Origin: Streptomyces regalis
Lineage (GTDB): Bacteria > Actinomycetota > Actinomycetes > Streptomycetales > Streptomycetaceae
Length of the DNA: 64,000 bases
Direction of reading: 5' to 3'
NCBI RefSeq assembly: GCF_001509475.1
Contig: NZ_LLZG01000069.1
Coordinates: 106,107-170,106 of the forward strand
The position numbers and the translations under genes are program-made. Position 1 is the stretch's first letter. Every line of letters starts with the position of its first letter. This document shows, piece by piece, positions 61,996-64,000 of this stretch. The notes under the pieces were generated by a model. It had not been told where the DNA came from. It searched no databases and saw nothing but the letters and a program-made list of their open reading frames with translations.

Positions 61996-64000
61996 ATGTC
62001 CTCCCTGACGTACGACCTCACCCTGGCCGGACTGTCGGTCGGCAGCGCCGCCGCGCTCACCGGGATCGGCCTGATCGTGACGTACCGCGCGACCGGCGTG
62101 CTGAACTTCGCGCACGGGGCAATCGCGGTGGTGTGCGCGTATGTGCTGCGGCAGTGCGTGGTGGAGTGGGGCTGGCCACTGTGGGCTGGCGCGACGGTGA
62201 CGCTGCTGGTCCTCGCGCCCGGCATCGGGATGGTGCTGGAACGGTTCGTCTTCCGCCCCCTCGCGGTCCTGGGCAGCGACCCGGTGCAGACCCTGGTCGC
62301 GTCCATCGGCGTGTTCGTGCTGCTGGTGGGCGGAGCGGCGCTGCTGTGGGGCCAGGGGGCACGGGACGACGCGCCGGAACTGGTGTCGGCGGATCCGTGG
62401 GGACAGCTGGCGGTGGCCCTGCTGCTGGCGGCCGGCGTCGGGACGGTCACCCGCTGGACACGCTTCGGCCGGGAACTCCGTGCCGTGGTGGACGACCGCC
62501 GACTGGCCGTCCTGGGCGGCATCGACGCGGACCGGGTGGCGGCGGCGGGCTGGGCGTTCGGCTCCTTCACGGCGGGTCTGACGGGCGTGCTGCTGGCGCC
62601 GTACGTCCGCCTGGACCCGTACGGCATGCCGCTGCTGGTCATGGAGGTGGTCGCGGTGGCGGTGGCCGCCCGGATGCGCAGCCTGCCGGTCGCGGTGGTG
62701 ACAGCGCTGGCCATCGGCGTGGCCCAGAGCCAGCTGACGCGCCTGCACCCCTCCGGCTGGAGCGCGCCCCTCCTGCAGGCCGTCAGCACGAACCTCTTCG
62801 TCGTGGCCCTGCTGATCGCCGCCCTGGCCCTCCCCCGCGTCGGCACCCGCGACGCCCTCCCGCGCACGGCCACCGCGCGCGTGCCGACGCCGCCGGGCGC
62901 CTGGATCGTGGCGGCGGTTCTCTTCCTGCTCCCCCTGGGCTTCGCGGGCTCGGACCTGCATACGTCGGTGCAGGTGCCGGCGCTGGCCGTGGTGCTGCTC
63001 TCGCTGGTCGTCGTCACGGGCCGCGGCGGCCAGATCTCCCTCGGGCAGGCGGCGTACGCGGGCCTGGGCGCCCTCTTCACGGCCCTCCTGGCAGCGGGCC
63101 GCTTCCCCGGGCTGCCGCGCCTGCCGGAGCTCGCCGCCCTCGCGCTGGCGGTCGTCCTGGTGGCCCCGCTGGGCCTGCTCACCGGCTGGCCGGCGATCAG
63201 CCGGCGGGGCCTCGCACTGGCACTGGCGACCTTCGCGGTGGGCGTCGGCGTGAGCCGCTTCGTCTTCGCCCAGCCGTACGCGATCTCGGGCCTGTCGCTG
63301 GGCCGCCCGACAGGCTTCGAGGGCGACCGCGCGTACTACGTCCTGGAACTGACCCTCCTCGCGGCCGCCCTGCTGGCCACCTGGCTGCTGCGCCGGGGCC
63401 GCACGGGCCGGGCCCTGGCGGCGATGCGGGACCACGAGTCGGGGGCGTCGGCGGCAGGCGTCCAGGTGCCCTCCCTCAAGCTCCTGGCCTTCGTCGCGGG
63501 CGCCGCCCTCGCAGCCCTGGGCGGCGGCCTGCTCGGCATGGGCCTGCGCGCCTTCGACCCGGCCGCCTACGACCCCGTCCGCGGCCTCCTGTGGTTCGCG
63601 GCGGTAGTGGTCCTGGGCGCCGACAGCACCCTGGGCGCACTGGCCGCGGCAGCGCTCCTGGTAGGCCTCGACGCGGGCGCCCGGGGCGGGGTGGCGGCGG
63701 CGCTGATCGGCGTACTGGCGGTGCTGGTGGGCCGCTTCCCCGGGGGACCGTACGAGGCGCTCCGTACGGCGACGGGGAGGCTGCGGTCGCGGCGGAGGGC
63801 GAGGCTCACGGCGTTGGGGGCGCGGGCGCAGAGGCGACTGCGGCCGCTGGAGCGAGAACCTGCGTCCCGGCCGACCCCGGCGGGGGCGACGAGCCTCGCA
63901 GCCGCCGACGGCGCTCAGCCCTCACAGGGGCCACTCGCACCCGACGACGATGGCCGCACGGGCGGTGCGGGTAGGAACCCGAACGCGGCCGAAGGCCGCG
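61996..64000 (+). CDS. Fused LivH-LivM ABC permease (3' end beyond the window)
   Basis: At least 668 residues, open to the window edge. The N-terminal half (about 1-300) is LivH-like (LIVTYRATGVLNFAHGAI, LRAVVDDRRLAVLGGID). The second half (about 310-600) is LivM-like (VVTGRGGQISLGQAAYAGLGALFTALL, LAAMRDHESGASAAGVQVP, LAFVAGAALAALGGGLLG). So one polypeptide supplies both permease subunits. After about residue 605 the sequence is basic, then Ala/Pro-rich and could lead to an ATPase domain or end soon. Substrate: branched-chain amino acids, amides or urea-type compounds by family. Confidence 0.88.
   Translation, partial: MSSLTYDLTLAGLSVGSAAALTGIGLIVTYRATGVLNFAHGAIAVVCAYVLRQCVVEWGWPLWAGATVTLLVLAPGIGMVLERFVFRPLAVLGSDPVQTLVASIGVFVLLVGGAALLWGQGARDDAPELVSADPWGQLAVALLLAAGVGTVTRWTRFGRELRAVVDDRRLAVLGGIDADRVAAAGWAFGSFTAGLTGVLLAPYVRLDPYGMPLLVMEVVAVAVAARMRSLPVAVVTALAIGVAQSQLTRLHPSGWSAPLLQAVSTNLFVVALLIAALALPRVGTRDALPRTATARVPTPPGAWIVAAVLFLLPLGFAGSDLHTSVQVPALAVVLLSLVVVTGRGGQISLGQAAYAGLGALFTALLAAGRFPGLPRLPELAALALAVVLVAPLGLLTGWPAISRRGLALALATFAVGVGVSRFVFAQPYAISGLSLGRPTGFEGDRAYYVLELTLLAAALLATWLLRRGRTGRALAAMRDHESGASAAGVQVPSLKLLAFVAGAALAALGGGLLGMGLRAFDPAAYDPVRGLLWFAAVVVLGADSTLGALAAAALLVGLDAGARGGVAAALIGVLAVLVGRFPGGPYEALRTATGRLRSRRRARLTALGARAQRRLRPLEREPASRPTPAGATSLAAADGAQPSQGPLAPDDDGRTGGAGRNPNAAEGR

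Noticed and set aside
1..64000. tRNA or rRNA genes, integrase attachment sites, or a secondary-metabolite cluster
   Set aside because: I saw no cloverleaf, rRNA segment, integrase, PKS or NRPS gene; the only mobile-element traces are transposase fragments.

Overview
The window is high-GC actinobacterial chromosome and almost certainly Streptomyces. Evidence: very strong GC bias at third codon positions, frequent GTG/TTG starts, many secreted hydrolases and proteases, LAxTG-type wall anchoring, and copies of Streptomyces-type GC-rich repeats. The order SGNH lipase / AA10 LPMO / lipase / imuB-like-dnaE2 / SepF-like / acyl-CoA dehydrogenase recalls the S. coelicolor SCO1725-SCO1750 region; that is memory and was not checked.

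Layout. 0-5 kb: a DUF4331 secreted protein, a membrane-anchored TPR protein and a His-rich NicO-type Ni/Co exporter-like protein (trio, last two overlapping). 5-9 kb: Ser/Thr kinase, SGNH esterase, subtilisin. 9-19 kb: a surface-polysaccharide locus (small membrane protein, CelD/FemAB-like acyltransferase, two GT2s, polysaccharide deacetylase, and a 1284-residue protein joining a MOP/Wzx-like flippase to a large membrane glycosyltransferase-like half), facing a GH39-like hydrolase. 19-27.6 kb: AAA ATPase with DUF5925, DUF72, GntR, GNATs, DUF402, methyltransferase, cell-wall-anchored LPMO, lipase, and a MarR/cupin divergent pair with clear operators.

27.6-34.1 kb is a rearranged mutagenesis locus. 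An intact dnaE2-imuB-like operon sits between the broken 3' end of a second imuB-like gene and the frameshifted 5' end of a second dnaE2, with a decayed DUF3732 gene (ABC-type conflict-system ATPase family) at one junction. It looks as if one mutasome operon was broken by, and replaced with, a foreign one.

34-48.4 kb: DUF3533-like membrane protein, two streptogrisin-like proteases around a slipin, DUF5685 protein, SepF paralogue, glutaryl-CoA-dehydrogenase-like enzyme, 14-TM MFS exporter, PAP2 phosphatase, I78 inhibitor and an unaccompanied cytochrome oxidase subunit I.

48.7-59.05 kb is an island bounded by inverted, near-identical fragments of an IS701-type transposase. It holds two DUF1989 proteins, a biotin-dependent urea/guanidine carboxylase, allophanate hydrolase, a TetR regulator and a sodium:solute symporter: best read as a guanidine (or urea) assimilation regulon. 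The symporter and DUF1989 promoters share one palindrome, the probable TetR operator. The right edge cuts off the 3' end of a resident gene. 59-64 kb: a LIV-type ABC system (substrate-binding lipoprotein, second lipoprotein, small membrane protein, fused LivH-LivM permease running off the end).
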